Counted from the first letter of the stretch, positions 8,975 through 17,452 are shown. The stretch is DNA of 20,699 nt from Bacteroidia bacterium (GCA_030429325.1 JAUICT010000003.1:1-20699); one strand, 5' to 3'. Notes: generated from the letters alone by a model not told the origin. Numbers and translations: made by a program.

Positions 8975-10591
8975 CTATTCTATTCTGATTTTCAAGTAAT
9001 TGGCCAGTTTTTCATGGCCTCTTGTGTCAAAATGTAAAGGCTCTATCATGCCTTTTCTGGCCCCAGACTCGTACTCAACAAAGTGCGATTCATCCAACAG
9101 TTCATTTGCATCCAACAATTGAACATTGTTGTTTTTACAAGCTTTATCCAATTGCTCCTTAAATCTTTGCAACATAAAATCCTGCTCGTATCCCTTTTTG
9201 ATTTCCGAGTTATATATCGGTGGAATCAAAACATAATATTCCCTTGCATTTTTTGAGGCCATCTTTCCAACATAATCTACCATGTCTTGGGCGTTTTCAA
9301 AAATCTCATTCCAAACCTCATCTTCAAATTTAAGCGTATGCACGTCCTTAATGTTGCTTTCATCCTCGACATTGGCATTGAGAATTACGTTTTCCCCAAC
9401 CTTGCTATAGATTGGCCTAGCATATATATCATCAAACCAAACAGTTCCGGTTCCTTGGTAAAAAAGCATTTTCGGTGTTATAGACTTAATCTCTTTATCA
9501 AATTGAAAAACGCGCTCTCTTTTTGTCCAATCATTGGTGCCTTCTTCAAACTCCAATCCTTGGTATACCCATTCGTTGGAGCCATCTACAAAGTCTATCT
9601 TGAAATCCAGGCAATATAATTTTGCCTTAACCACATTTTCACTCTTGCTCCAACCCCCAAGTACTATTTTTTTTGTTGGCCTCTCCAAATCCACTTTAAA
9701 GCCTCCCCATGATGCATTAGTCTTCACTTCTTCCTTGGTAATCTTTAGACTCTTCCTTCCGCTGCGAAATACATCTTCTACCCATCCAGTAATATCATTA
9801 AGCTTTTGATTGTTTGTTCTCCAGCTCAATGCCTTTTTAGGACGGTAAAAGGGTTTGTTTCCCGTGAGTGCTTTTGCTTTTTCCTCTGTCCACATTTTAA
9901 TGGCTCCTTTGTTCTCAAAAAAGAGTAATCTCTTTTGCAGCCATTTTTTTACGCCACCCTCAATTTCCGAATTTAATTTTTCTATATCAAAATTAAATGA
10001 TTGTTCCATAGGGGCACAATCTTCTCTTTCAATGTGACCAAAGAATTTATTCTCAATCTGTTCTATGCCAGGTCTTACATTTATTTCACGGCAGTCATAG
10101 GGCCCAATGCTCACAATTATCTTATCAAAATCCATAACTTGTTGAACCTTGTCGAGTACAATTTTTTTCTCGGCAATTGTCATTCCCCCCATAGATAAAT
10201 TGTATACAACAACTTCTTCTTCATAGCTGTTTTCCAATTTTTTGTCCACTCTGCGCAAATAGTTGTCAGCGGACCAATCATCATTTAAGGTTACCAATTG
10301 GCTAGATCCCAACAAAAGAATTTTTCTTTTTGGAGTGCATTTTAAATTTTCCAGGACGGCTTCAATACTTACGCCGTTTGTGGGATCAAAAGTGACTTCG
10401 TTCTGTTTTAATAAATCCTCCAAGATCAATGATGAGGATTCTCGTAAATTGGTGATTTTCTTCTCCGCCAAGACATAATTTCTACTATCAGGATCTTTAT
10501 AAAACCCTGTACTAAAAAACAATGCCAATGCCAAAAATGACAAAAATGTCAATAGAAACTGAAACAAAAACAAGCGATGCTTTTTTTTCAT
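8975..10591 (-). CDS. Membrane-anchored SGNH-like protein with inserted CBM-like domain (copy 1)
   Basis: A 538-residue protein with a membrane helix at about 6-30, then SGNH-like blocks at LGSSQL (94-99, candidate nucleophile S97), NLSMGG (131-136), IGPYDC (162-167) and a terminal EPLHF (E517-H520). The inserted beta-rich domain spans about 257-396 and ends in GTGTVWFDD, as in its paralogue. The catalytic pair that is D-x-x-H in most family members, and in the downstream copy, is E-x-x-H here, so activity may be altered. Its ATG lies 5 bases after the stop of the MBOAT gene, an arrangement expected for an acyltransferase partner. Predicted role: extracytoplasmic transfer of an acyl group, probably acetyl, to the polysaccharide, with the CBM-like part holding the glycan. 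Function is inferred from fold and neighbour; the family name is not recognised. Confidence 0.75.
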   Translation of the reverse strand: MKKKHRLFLFQFLLTFLSFLALALFFSTGFYKDPDSRNYVLAEKKITNLRESSSLILEDLLKQNEVTFDPTNGVSIEAVLENLKCTPKRKILLLGSSQLVTLNDDWSADNYLRRVDKKLENSYEEEVVVYNLSMGGMTIAEKKIVLDKVQQVMDFDKIIVSIGPYDCREINVRPGIEQIENKFFGHIEREDCAPMEQSFNFDIEKLNSEIEGGVKKWLQKRLLFFENKGAIKMWTEEKAKALTGNKPFYRPKKALSWRTNNQKLNDITGWVEDVFRSGRKSLKITKEEVKTNASWGGFKVDLERPTKKIVLGGWSKSENVVKAKLYCLDFKIDFVDGSNEWVYQGLEFEEGTNDWTKRERVFQFDKEIKSITPKMLFYQGTGTVWFDDIYARPIYSKVGENVILNANVEDESNIKDVHTLKFEDEVWNEIFENAQDMVDYVGKMASKNAREYYVLIPPIYNSEIKKGYEQDFMLQRFKEQLDKACKNNNVQLLDANELLDESHFVEYESGARKGMIEPLHFDTRGHEKLANYLKIRIE

Positions 10592-10596
10592 CCCAT

Positions 10597-12051
10597 TTAG
10601 AATTGAAAATATATAAATGCCTGATTACCGTCTTGTCCAAATAACAATATGGCAAATATGGCAATCCCCCATAGAATCGCTTGAAAGAAAGGTCTTTTGA
10701 AAACATGGTTTCTGTCTTCCTCGATCTTTTTAAAATACTTTACTCCAAAAAAATGGCCTATAACAATTAATAATAGAAGCAGATAAAAGCCTACTGGAAT
10801 GCTAAAATCAGATTCCTTAAAAAGGAACATATTCTTAATTATTTGCCATGAATCACCAAATGTCTGTGCCCTGAAAAAGACCCAAGTAACACAAACAAAA
10901 ACCATAGTTATAAACCAGGAGGCGGTATTGTAGAGAACATATGAGGCTTTGCTAAACTGTATTTTATCCGAAACTTCTGTCTTGTATAGTTTATGCAAAA
11001 TCAATGCAAGGCCGTGCAAGCCACCCCACACAACAAAGTTCCAGCTTGCACCGTGCCATAATCCTCCCAAAAGCATTGTGATCATTAAATTTCTGTGATA
11101 CATTGCTTTTGTGCCCCTACTTCCTCCCAAAGGGATAAAAAGGTAATCCCGAAGCCACGTTGACAAGCTTATGTGCCATTTTCTCCAAAAATCAGTGACA
11201 TTAGTTGCGGTATAAGGCATATTAAAATTCTCCATAAGCTTAAATCCCAATAATGCTGCAACGCCAATGGCCATATCGGAATAGCCTGAAAAATCGCAAT
11301 AAATTTGAATGGCATATGCCATTACCCCTATCCATGTGCCCAATGTTCCATATTGCATCGGATCAGAGAATAGTGCATCGGAGATAGGAGCTATATTATC
11401 GGCAATCAAGACTTTTTTTACAAGTCCCATGATAAAGTAATTGGCCGCCAACTGAAAATTTATATCCTTAAAAAATTTATTCCCCTTTAATTGGGGAATA
11501 AAGTCTTTGGCCCTTACAATAGGACCGGCAACCAATTGAGGAAAAAAGGAAACGTACAGCGAAAATTCAAAAAAATTCTTGGAGGGTTTCATTTTTCCGT
11601 AATAAATATCAATGGTATAACACATTGACTGGAACGTATAAAATGAAATCCCGACCGGCAACACTATGTTCAAAAAATAGTTGGTTCCTCCGTCTGGGGA
11701 TACCATACTTGAAATTTGATTTACCGTATCCAAAAAGAAATTGGCGTACTTGAAATAAGCCAAAAAACCAAGGTTCACTACAAGGCTTGTAATCAAAAAG
11801 AGCCTTTTTCTTTTTTTTGAGGTCGAATTATATATTTCCTTACCTGCAAAGTAATCAACTAGTGTAGAAAACAATATCAACAGGATAAAAATAGGGTTCC
11901 ATGACATGTAGAAATAGTAGGATGCCAATAGCAAAAACAATATTCTAACCTTAAGTCTTTTGTTTTCGTCCTTGACCATTCCCAAGAAACCCCAGTATAC
12001 GCAAAAGACAACAATAAAAAAGACTAAAAAAATGGTGGTTGAAAAAATCAT
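10597..12051 (-). CDS. MBOAT-family O-acyltransferase (AlgI/DltB-like)
   Basis: A 484-residue polytopic inner-membrane protein, close to the usual AlgI length. Diagnostic motifs are LPVGISFYTFQSMCYTIDIY (131-150), the loop with AGPIVRAKDF (175-184), CDFSGYSDMAIG (252-263), FWRKWHISLSTWLRDYLFIP (288-307), and GGLWHGASWNFVVWGGLHG (329-347). H333 matches the catalytic histidine of AlgI; H293 and H346 are also conserved in the family. These proteins pass an acyl group, usually acetyl, from a cytoplasmic donor across the membrane to a periplasmic transferase that modifies a polymer. The ATG directly abuts the lipoprotein's stop codon, and the two SGNH-like genes follow, giving a compact acylation cassette. 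I am sure of the family, but acceptor and acyl group are inferred. Confidence 0.93.
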   Translation of the reverse strand: MIFSTTIFLVFFIVVFCVYWGFLGMVKDENKRLKVRILFLLLASYYFYMSWNPIFILLILFSTLVDYFAGKEIYNSTSKKRKRLFLITSLVVNLGFLAYFKYANFFLDTVNQISSMVSPDGGTNYFLNIVLPVGISFYTFQSMCYTIDIYYGKMKPSKNFFEFSLYVSFFPQLVAGPIVRAKDFIPQLKGNKFFKDINFQLAANYFIMGLVKKVLIADNIAPISDALFSDPMQYGTLGTWIGVMAYAIQIYCDFSGYSDMAIGVAALLGFKLMENFNMPYTATNVTDFWRKWHISLSTWLRDYLFIPLGGSRGTKAMYHRNLMITMLLGGLWHGASWNFVVWGGLHGLALILHKLYKTEVSDKIQFSKASYVLYNTASWFITMVFVCVTWVFFRAQTFGDSWQIIKNMFLFKESDFSIPVGFYLLLLLIVIGHFFGVKYFKKIEEDRNHVFKRPFFQAILWGIAIFAILLFGQDGNQAFIYFQF

Positions 12052-12573
12052 TTAATCAGCTTTTTGGAAATCGAGGTTTAATATTGTCATCATCTTACCC
12101 ACTACTCCTTCAGAAGGATCATAGAGAAAAACTTTTGCCTGATGGAATTCTTTCGGGTGCATTTCAAATTCCCCAGATTCAACCACTAGGTCATTTTCCT
12201 GTAATTGAATTTTACATTTTGTGCCTATGGTCTTTGCTTTGGCCTCCTTATCTTCTTTTTGTTGAAATTGTTCTGGGTTCAAAGGATAAACCCTGAATGC
12301 TATGTTAAGATTTTGGAGTTCGTTAAAATTGCTCTCCTCGTCAAAGAAAAAGAGCAACTTAAAATGATTCTCTTTAATTTTGTTTAGTTCTATCCTCGTG
12401 ATTTTTATCGAATCCGTAAAGTCAAACCCATAATCAAAGAGCTCCAAGTTCTTTTCTACTTCACTTTCTGTAACATTTTTGCTTTGATTGCTTTGCTTAC
12501 AAGAAAGCACAAGTAGTCCTACAAGAAAACAAGTTATAATGCTTTTGTATCTCCCTTTTAAACTATCCCACAT
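12052..12573 (-). CDS. Small lipoprotein of unknown family, acylation-cassette neighbour
   Basis: A 173-residue protein. Residues 10-24 are hydrophobic and end in LVLSC, a lipobox with C25 as the likely lipidated cysteine. The residues after C25 (KQSNQS) lack the acidic Bacteroidota lipoprotein export signal, so surface display is not predicted. The mature part is highly charged and probably beta-rich, with segments around FDYGFDF, KLLFFFDEE and AFRVYPL. I do not recognise the family. The start overlaps the wecC end by 11 bases and the stop abuts the MBOAT start, so it is tightly coupled to both. Given that place, a periplasmic accessory role in polymer acylation, in the manner of AlgF, is possible but is only inference from context. 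Confidence 0.72.
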   Translation of the reverse strand: MWDSLKGRYKSIITCFLVGLLVLSCKQSNQSKNVTESEVEKNLELFDYGFDFTDSIKITRIELNKIKENHFKLLFFFDEESNFNELQNLNIAFRVYPLNPEQFQQKEDKEAKAKTIGTKCKIQLQENDLVVESGEFEMHPKEFHQAKVFLYDPSEGVVGKMMTILNLDFQKAD

Positions 12574-13774
12574 TGCAAAAATCCAGTACTATCTTATCCT
12601 TGGGAACCTCAACTTTCTTAAATTCATCATGGGCGACCAAAAAGGCAATTATGTCGGCTTCTTTAACTGCTTTTTCAACATCTGTCAATTTAAACACCTT
12701 ATGACTTTTTATATTGGGCTCAACGATAAAGTATTCTTCATCATTGGAATTTTGAAGTACTTTTTGGGCGATGTATTTTGCCGGAGACTCCCTTAAATCA
12801 TCAATATTGGGTTTAAAAGCAAGTCCCATCAAGGCAATACTTGGTTTTCTGCCATGTTTTAACTCAAATTCCATTTTAGTGGACTTTATTTTTTCCGCAC
12901 ACCAAAAAGATTTGTAGTTGTTAATTTCCCGGGCTGTTCCTATAATCTTGGATTCCATGGGATAGTCCGCAACTATGAAATAGGGATCCACTGCTATACA
13001 ATGGCCTCCTACACCACAGCCAGGTTGCAATATGTTTACTCTTGGATGCTTGTTTGCCAATTCAATAAGTTCCCAAACATTGATATCTGCTTTATCACAG
13101 ATTAGTGAAAGTTCATTGGCAAAGGCTATCTGTACATCTCTGGAAGAGTTTTCGACCAACTTGCACATTTCCGCAGTTCTTGCATTGGTCTTATGCAGTT
13201 TTCCTTGTATAAATTGTGCATAGAATTCAACCGCTTTATTTGTGGATGCCGAGTCTATTCCTCCAATTACCCTATCGTTGTTTACCAGTTCGTACATAAC
13301 ATTACCGGGCAAAACTCTTTCCGGGCAATAGGCAATATGGATTTTGTCTTTAAGCTCTGGTCTTTTCTCAAAAATCAAGGCCATCATTCGCTCGGTTGTT
13401 CCTATTGGGGAGGTAGACTCAATGATATAAAGATCATCCTCTTTTAGCAAAGGGATAATAGCTTCTGTAGCAGACTGCACAAAAGAAATATCCGGTTCGT
13501 TTTTATCCTTGAACGGCGTTGGCACCACAATAAGGTACGTATTGGCTTCCACAGGAGTCGTTGCCGCTTTTAAATACCCTTCTTTTACAGCGGTTTCAAC
13601 TGCTTGGTCCAACTCTGGCTCTACAATATGTATTTTCCCTGCATTAATAGTTTCAACAACAGCAGGGTTAATATCCACCCCATGTACTCGAACTTTATTT
13701 TGCGCAACCAATGCCGCTGTGGGGAGGCCAATGTACCCTAATCCCACCATTACTACCTCTGGTTTGTTATTCAT
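12563..13774 (-). CDS. wecC: UDP-N-acetyl-D-mannosamine dehydrogenase
   Basis: A 403-residue protein of the UDP-glucose/GDP-mannose dehydrogenase family. It performs the two-step NAD-dependent oxidation of UDP-ManNAc to UDP-ManNAcA in the cytoplasm. The N-terminal NAD domain has VGLGYIGLPTAAL (10-22). Further motifs are ESTSPIGTTE (119-128), YCPERVLPG (149-157), LVENSSRDVQIAF (206-218) in the central helix, and PGCGVGGHCIAVDP (251-264) with the expected catalytic Cys at C259. The ESTSPIGT and PGCGVGGHCI forms favour the WecC/UDP-ManNAc branch over UDP-glucose dehydrogenase. The start ATG overlaps the end of wecB by 8 bases. That gene makes its substrate, which supports the specificity. The product is the likely source of uronic acid in the polymer. 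Confidence 0.92.
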   Translation of the reverse strand: MNNKPEVVMVGLGYIGLPTAALVAQNKVRVHGVDINPAVVETINAGKIHIVEPELDQAVETAVKEGYLKAATTPVEANTYLIVVPTPFKDKNEPDISFVQSATEAIIPLLKEDDLYIIESTSPIGTTERMMALIFEKRPELKDKIHIAYCPERVLPGNVMYELVNNDRVIGGIDSASTNKAVEFYAQFIQGKLHKTNARTAEMCKLVENSSRDVQIAFANELSLICDKADINVWELIELANKHPRVNILQPGCGVGGHCIAVDPYFIVADYPMESKIIGTAREINNYKSFWCAEKIKSTKMEFELKHGRKPSIALMGLAFKPNIDDLRESPAKYIAQKVLQNSNDEEYFIVEPNIKSHKVFKLTDVEKAVKEADIIAFLVAHDEFKKVEVPKDKIVLDFCNVG

Positions 13775-14903
13775 TGCTAACTTCTATAATATGGTTTACT
13801 ATTTTTTTGCACGCATTCCCATCGCCGTATGGGTTGTGAAGCTTACTCATTTTCTGGTACTCATCTTTCCCTTTTAACAATTTTGAAGCTTCAGCGACAA
13901 TCTTCTCTTTATCTGTTCCAACGAGCAATACGGTTCCTGCATCAACTGCCTCCGGTCGTTCAGTGGTATTTCTCATCACCAAAACCGGTTTCCCCAAACT
14001 TGGCGCTTCCTCTTGTACGCCACCACTATCCGTTATTATCATGTAGGATTTGTTCATTAACCAAACAAATGCTGGGTAAGACAAGGGGGTAATCAGTTTG
14101 ATTGCTTCAACTCCCTCCAATATTTCATATACTGGCTTTTGAACATTTGGATTTAAGTGAACGGGGTAAACAATTTGTATGTCTGAATGATCCAAGGTCA
14201 ACTGTTTTAGTGCCTCACAAATATTGATAAACCCTTGTCCGTGATTTTCCCTTCTATGTCCCGTGACCAAAACGATTCTTTTGTTAAAGTCTACTTGGGA
14301 TTCAAGGTCTTCTATCTCTTTGTCTTTATATGATGAAGTTACTTTGCCAACACTAAACTTTAAAGCGTCTATTACGGTGTTTCCAGTAACCACAATGGAT
14401 TCCGGTTTTTTGTTTTCCGAAAGCAAGTTTTCTTTGGATGTTGCTGTTGGGGAAAAGTGAATGTTGGAGACAACCCCTGTAACACATCGGTTCATTTCTT
14501 CAGGAAATGGTGATTGCATGTTAAACGTTCTAAGACCAGCCTCTACATGGCAAACTTTTGCTCCTGCATAAAAAGCGGCAATACTTGTGGCCATTGTGGT
14601 TGTAGTATCCCCATGTACATAAACATAGTCTGGCTTAAATTCCTCAAGTACAGGTTTTAGCCCCTCTATGATGTTCGCTGTAAGCGAAAACAGGTTTTGA
14701 TTGGGTTTCATTAAGTCTAGGTCATACTCTGGGCTTATCTCAAAAAAAGTAAGCACTTGATCAAGCATTTCACGATGCTGGGCGGTAATGCAAACCTTCG
14801 TCTCAAAAATGTTGCTATGCTTCTCAAACTCCTTCACCAATGGGGCCATTTTAATGGCTTCGGGTCTGGTTCCAAAAACTATTAAATTTCTTTTTTTTGC
14901 CAA
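13767..14903 (-). CDS. wecB: UDP-N-acetylglucosamine 2-epimerase (non-hydrolysing)
   Basis: A 378-residue GT-B-fold epimerase that interconverts UDP-GlcNAc and UDP-ManNAc in the cytoplasm. The motifs are FGTRPEAIKMAPLV (10-23), HGDTTTTMA (97-105, D99), HVEAGLRT (119-126, E121), PFPEEMNR (132-139), TGHRREN (214-220, H216), and a C-terminal UDP site SDSGGVQEEAPSLGKPVLVMR. The acidic residues and His correspond to catalytic residues of the E. coli enzyme. No ATG is available near the start. TTG at 14901-14903 is the best codon, since an in-frame TAA lies at 14925-14927 and the usual family start falls within a few residues of it. The gene is 72 bases after rmlC and overlaps wecC, whose enzyme takes its product. 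Confidence 0.93.
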   Translation of the reverse strand: MAKKRNLIVFGTRPEAIKMAPLVKEFEKHSNIFETKVCITAQHREMLDQVLTFFEISPEYDLDLMKPNQNLFSLTANIIEGLKPVLEEFKPDYVYVHGDTTTTMATSIAAFYAGAKVCHVEAGLRTFNMQSPFPEEMNRCVTGVVSNIHFSPTATSKENLLSENKKPESIVVTGNTVIDALKFSVGKVTSSYKDKEIEDLESQVDFNKRIVLVTGHRRENHGQGFINICEALKQLTLDHSDIQIVYPVHLNPNVQKPVYEILEGVEAIKLITPLSYPAFVWLMNKSYMIITDSGGVQEEAPSLGKPVLVMRNTTERPEAVDAGTVLLVGTDKEKIVAEASKLLKGKDEYQKMSKLHNPYGDGNACKKIVNHIIEVSNE

Positions 14904-14975
14904 CTCAGGGATTTTTTTGGTTAATTATTATTTGTTTTACTGAATGGGTTATCCGTCCTATCGTTTCCTTTTCTT

Positions 14976-15518
14976 TCAAATTGGTACAGTGGTCTGCCAT
15001 CTTTTATCCCTTTCTGAAAGCACTATATGATCCGACGCCATTTGCCAATCAATCATCAAATGTTTATAGTCATACCTAATTCCCTCTTCAGCTTCCTTGT
15101 TATAATAGTTGTCACATTTATAAAATAAATGTGCCGTTTCGCTAAGCACTAAAAAGCCATGGGCAAAACCTTTTGGCACGAACAGTTGCTTTTTGTTCTT
15201 CTTGCTTAATTCAATCGATAAATGCTGGGCAAAGGTAGGAGAATCTTTACGCAAATCAACCACAACATCTTGAATTCTTCCTTTCAATACAGAAATCAAT
15301 TTGGCCTGTGCGTGTTCTCCTTTCTGATAGTGCAGCCCCCTTAACACCCCTTTGGTGGAAAACGAAAAATTATCTTGTACAAAGTTTACTTCTTGGCCAA
15401 TTGCCTCACAAAAATCCCTATGGTTGTAACTTTCAAAAAAAAAGCCGCGTTCATCTTCGTGGATTGTGGGCTCCAAAACAAAACAGCCTTTTAGTTTAGT
15501 CTCTGTTGCTTTGATCAT
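14976..15518 (-). CDS. rmlC: dTDP-4-dehydrorhamnose 3,5-epimerase
   Basis: A 180-residue cupin of the usual RmlC length. It epimerises C3 and C5 of dTDP-4-keto-6-deoxyglucose, the third step of dTDP-L-rhamnose synthesis. Visible features are EDERGFFFESYN (21-32), QDNFSFSTKGVLRGLHYQ (48-65) with the catalytic His H63, FVPKGFAHGFLVL (113-125), and the FYKCDNYYN segment (132-140) that carries the conserved Tyr. The ATG overlaps the stop of rmlA by 4 bases (ATGA), a clear translational coupling. It is the last of the four rml genes here. Confidence 0.96.
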   Translation of the reverse strand: MIKATETKLKGCFVLEPTIHEDERGFFFESYNHRDFCEAIGQEVNFVQDNFSFSTKGVLRGLHYQKGEHAQAKLISVLKGRIQDVVVDLRKDSPTFAQHLSIELSKKNKKQLFVPKGFAHGFLVLSETAHLFYKCDNYYNKEAEEGIRYDYKHLMIDWQMASDHIVLSERDKRWQTTVPI

Positions 15519-16390
15519 ACTTCTTTGTTTAATATGCCTAACAATCGTTTTCCGTAGCCACTTTTCATTAGTGGTTCTGCCAATACCTCAAACTGGTTTT
15601 TGTTGATATATCCCATTTCATACGCTGCCACTTCAATGGATCCAATTATGGCACCTTGCCGTTCCTCAATGACCTCAACAAATTGCGAAGCCTGCATCAA
15701 TGCTTGAAAGGTGCCCGTGTCCAACCAAGCTGTACCCCTGTCCAAAATGCTTACATTAAGCTTTCCACGCTTCAAATATTCTTTATTTACATCGGTAATT
15801 TCTAGCTCGCCACGATTGCTTGGTTTAATGTTCCTTGCAATGGAGACCACCTCATTATCATAAAAATAAATCCCGGGAACCGCATAATTGGATTTCGGCA
15901 TTTTAGGCTTTTCTTCAATGCTAATGGCTTTTCCATCTTCATCAAACTCAATAACACCATACCGTTGGGGATCGTTTACCCGGTACGCATAGATAATCCC
16001 TCCATCCGGGTCATTGTTGGATTGTAGGAGCCTTGAAAGGCCCGTACCGTAGAAAATATTATCGCCAAGAATCAAAGCAACTTTATCGCTCCCAATAAAC
16101 TCCTCTCCAATGATAAATGCCTCTGCAAGTCCGTTTGGGGCTTCTTGTACGGCATAAGAAAACGAGCAGCCATATTTATTGCCATCTCCCAAAAGTTCCT
16201 GAAAAATCGGAAGGTCCTTTGGGGTGGAAATGATTAGTATCTCCCTGATGCCAGAATACATTAGGGTAGACAAAGGATAATAAATCATGGGCTTATCGTA
16301 AATGGGCATCAGTTGCTTGCTCACCGAAAGGGTCAGCGGGTGCAATCTGCTCCCGGTTCCGCCTGCCAAAACAATTCCTTTCATGCCCAT
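15515..16390 (-). CDS. rmlA: Glucose-1-phosphate thymidylyltransferase
   Basis: A 291-residue nucleotidyltransferase that joins glucose 1-phosphate to dTTP, giving dTDP-glucose, the first and feedback-controlled step to dTDP-L-rhamnose. The signature is LAGGTGSRLHPLT (8-20), followed by KQLMPIYDKPMIYYPLSTLM (25-44), QEAPNGLAEAF (82-92), the metal-binding LGDNIFYG (108-115, D110) and EEKPKMPKSNYAVPG (159-173). Length is normal. Two starts are possible: ATG 16388-16390, which abuts the rmlB stop, and ATG 16382-16384 two codons later, which gives the more typical MKGIVLAGG beginning. I keep the first because it touches the upstream stop. Confidence 0.96.
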   Translation of the reverse strand: MGMKGIVLAGGTGSRLHPLTLSVSKQLMPIYDKPMIYYPLSTLMYSGIREILIISTPKDLPIFQELLGDGNKYGCSFSYAVQEAPNGLAEAFIIGEEFIGSDKVALILGDNIFYGTGLSRLLQSNNDPDGGIIYAYRVNDPQRYGVIEFDEDGKAISIEEKPKMPKSNYAVPGIYFYDNEVVSIARNIKPSNRGELEITDVNKEYLKRGKLNVSILDRGTAWLDTGTFQALMQASQFVEVIEERQGAIIGSIEVAAYEMGYINKNQFEVLAEPLMKSGYGKRLLGILNKEV

Positions 16391-17452
16391 TTATTGCTGA
16401 TATTGTTTGTCATAATAGGTTTTATAATCGCCTGAAGTTACATGATCTAGCCATTCTTGGTTGTTTAAATACCAGTCTATGGTCAAAGCAAGGCCTTCTT
16501 CAAAGGTTACAGACGGTTTCCAACCCAACTCTTTGTTGATCTTGGTGGCATCAATGGCGTACCTTAGATCATGTCCTGGGCGATCTTTCACAAAGGTGAT
16601 GAGTTTTTCAGAACTCCCTTGCGGTCGCTTAAGCTTTTCATCCATTAATTGGCAAAGTAATTTTACCAAATCAATGTTCTTCCACTCATTAAACCCTCCA
16701 ATGTTGTAGGTTTCCCCATTTTGCCCATCATGAAAAACCAAATCAATGGCCACAGCATGGTCTTTAACGTATAACCAATCCCGGGTGTAGTTTCCGTCAC
16801 CATAAACCGGCAGTGCCCTGTTGTTCATAATATTGTTGATGAAAAGTGGAATGAGCTTTTCAGGAAAATGGTTTGGACCATAATTGTTGGAGCAGTTGGA
16901 AATCACAAAGGGCAGCCCATAGGTTTCCCCATAGGCCCTTACAAAATGGTCGGAACTTGCTTTTGATGCAGAATATGGAGAATTGGGGCTATATGGTGTG
17001 TGCTCCGTAAAAAGTCCTGATTCCCCCAAAGCACCATATACTTCATCTGTGCTGATGTGATAAAACCTAAAATCAGGATTCTTTTTAGCCAAACCCAATG
17101 AAGCACTCAAAAGATTGACAGTGCCCAACACATTGGTTTTTACGAATGATAACGGCTCAGTGATGGAGCGGTCCACGTGCGACTCTGCCGCCAGATGTAT
17201 TACCCCATCAAACCTGTTTTCTTGAAAGAGTTGATTGATAAACCCTGCGTCTGAAATGTCTCCTTTTACAAAAGAATAGTTTTCGGAAGTTTCAATATCC
17301 CTTAGGTTTTCCAGATTGCCCGCATAAGTAAGGGCGTCAAGATTATGGATGTGGTATTCTTTATAGGTTTGAACAAACCTTCTAACCACATGGGATCCAA
17401 TGAACCCGGCCCCTCCTGTTATTAATATGTCCTTTTGGGCATACTTTTTCAT
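16391..17452 (-). CDS. rmlB: dTDP-glucose 4,6-dehydratase
   Basis: An extended short-chain dehydrogenase of 353 residues that converts dTDP-glucose to dTDP-4-keto-6-deoxyglucose. It shows the NAD-binding ITGGAGFIGSH (11-21), HLAAESHVDRSI (87-98), the active-site STDEVYG (134-140, residues TDE), and the catalytic pair Y160-x3-K164 in YSASK. RDWLYVKDHA follows in the sugar-nucleotide-binding half. I start it at ATG 17450-17452; the frame could begin one codon earlier at TTG 17453-17455, but ATG is preferred. It is 56 bases downstream of the short rmlD gene and its stop abuts rmlA. Confidence 0.96.
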   Translation of the reverse strand: MKKYAQKDILITGGAGFIGSHVVRRFVQTYKEYHIHNLDALTYAGNLENLRDIETSENYSFVKGDISDAGFINQLFQENRFDGVIHLAAESHVDRSITEPLSFVKTNVLGTVNLLSASLGLAKKNPDFRFYHISTDEVYGALGESGLFTEHTPYSPNSPYSASKASSDHFVRAYGETYGLPFVISNCSNNYGPNHFPEKLIPLFINNIMNNRALPVYGDGNYTRDWLYVKDHAVAIDLVFHDGQNGETYNIGGFNEWKNIDLVKLLCQLMDEKLKRPQGSSEKLITFVKDRPGHDLRYAIDATKINKELGWKPSVTFEEGLALTIDWYLNNQEWLDHVTSGDYKTYYDKQYQQ

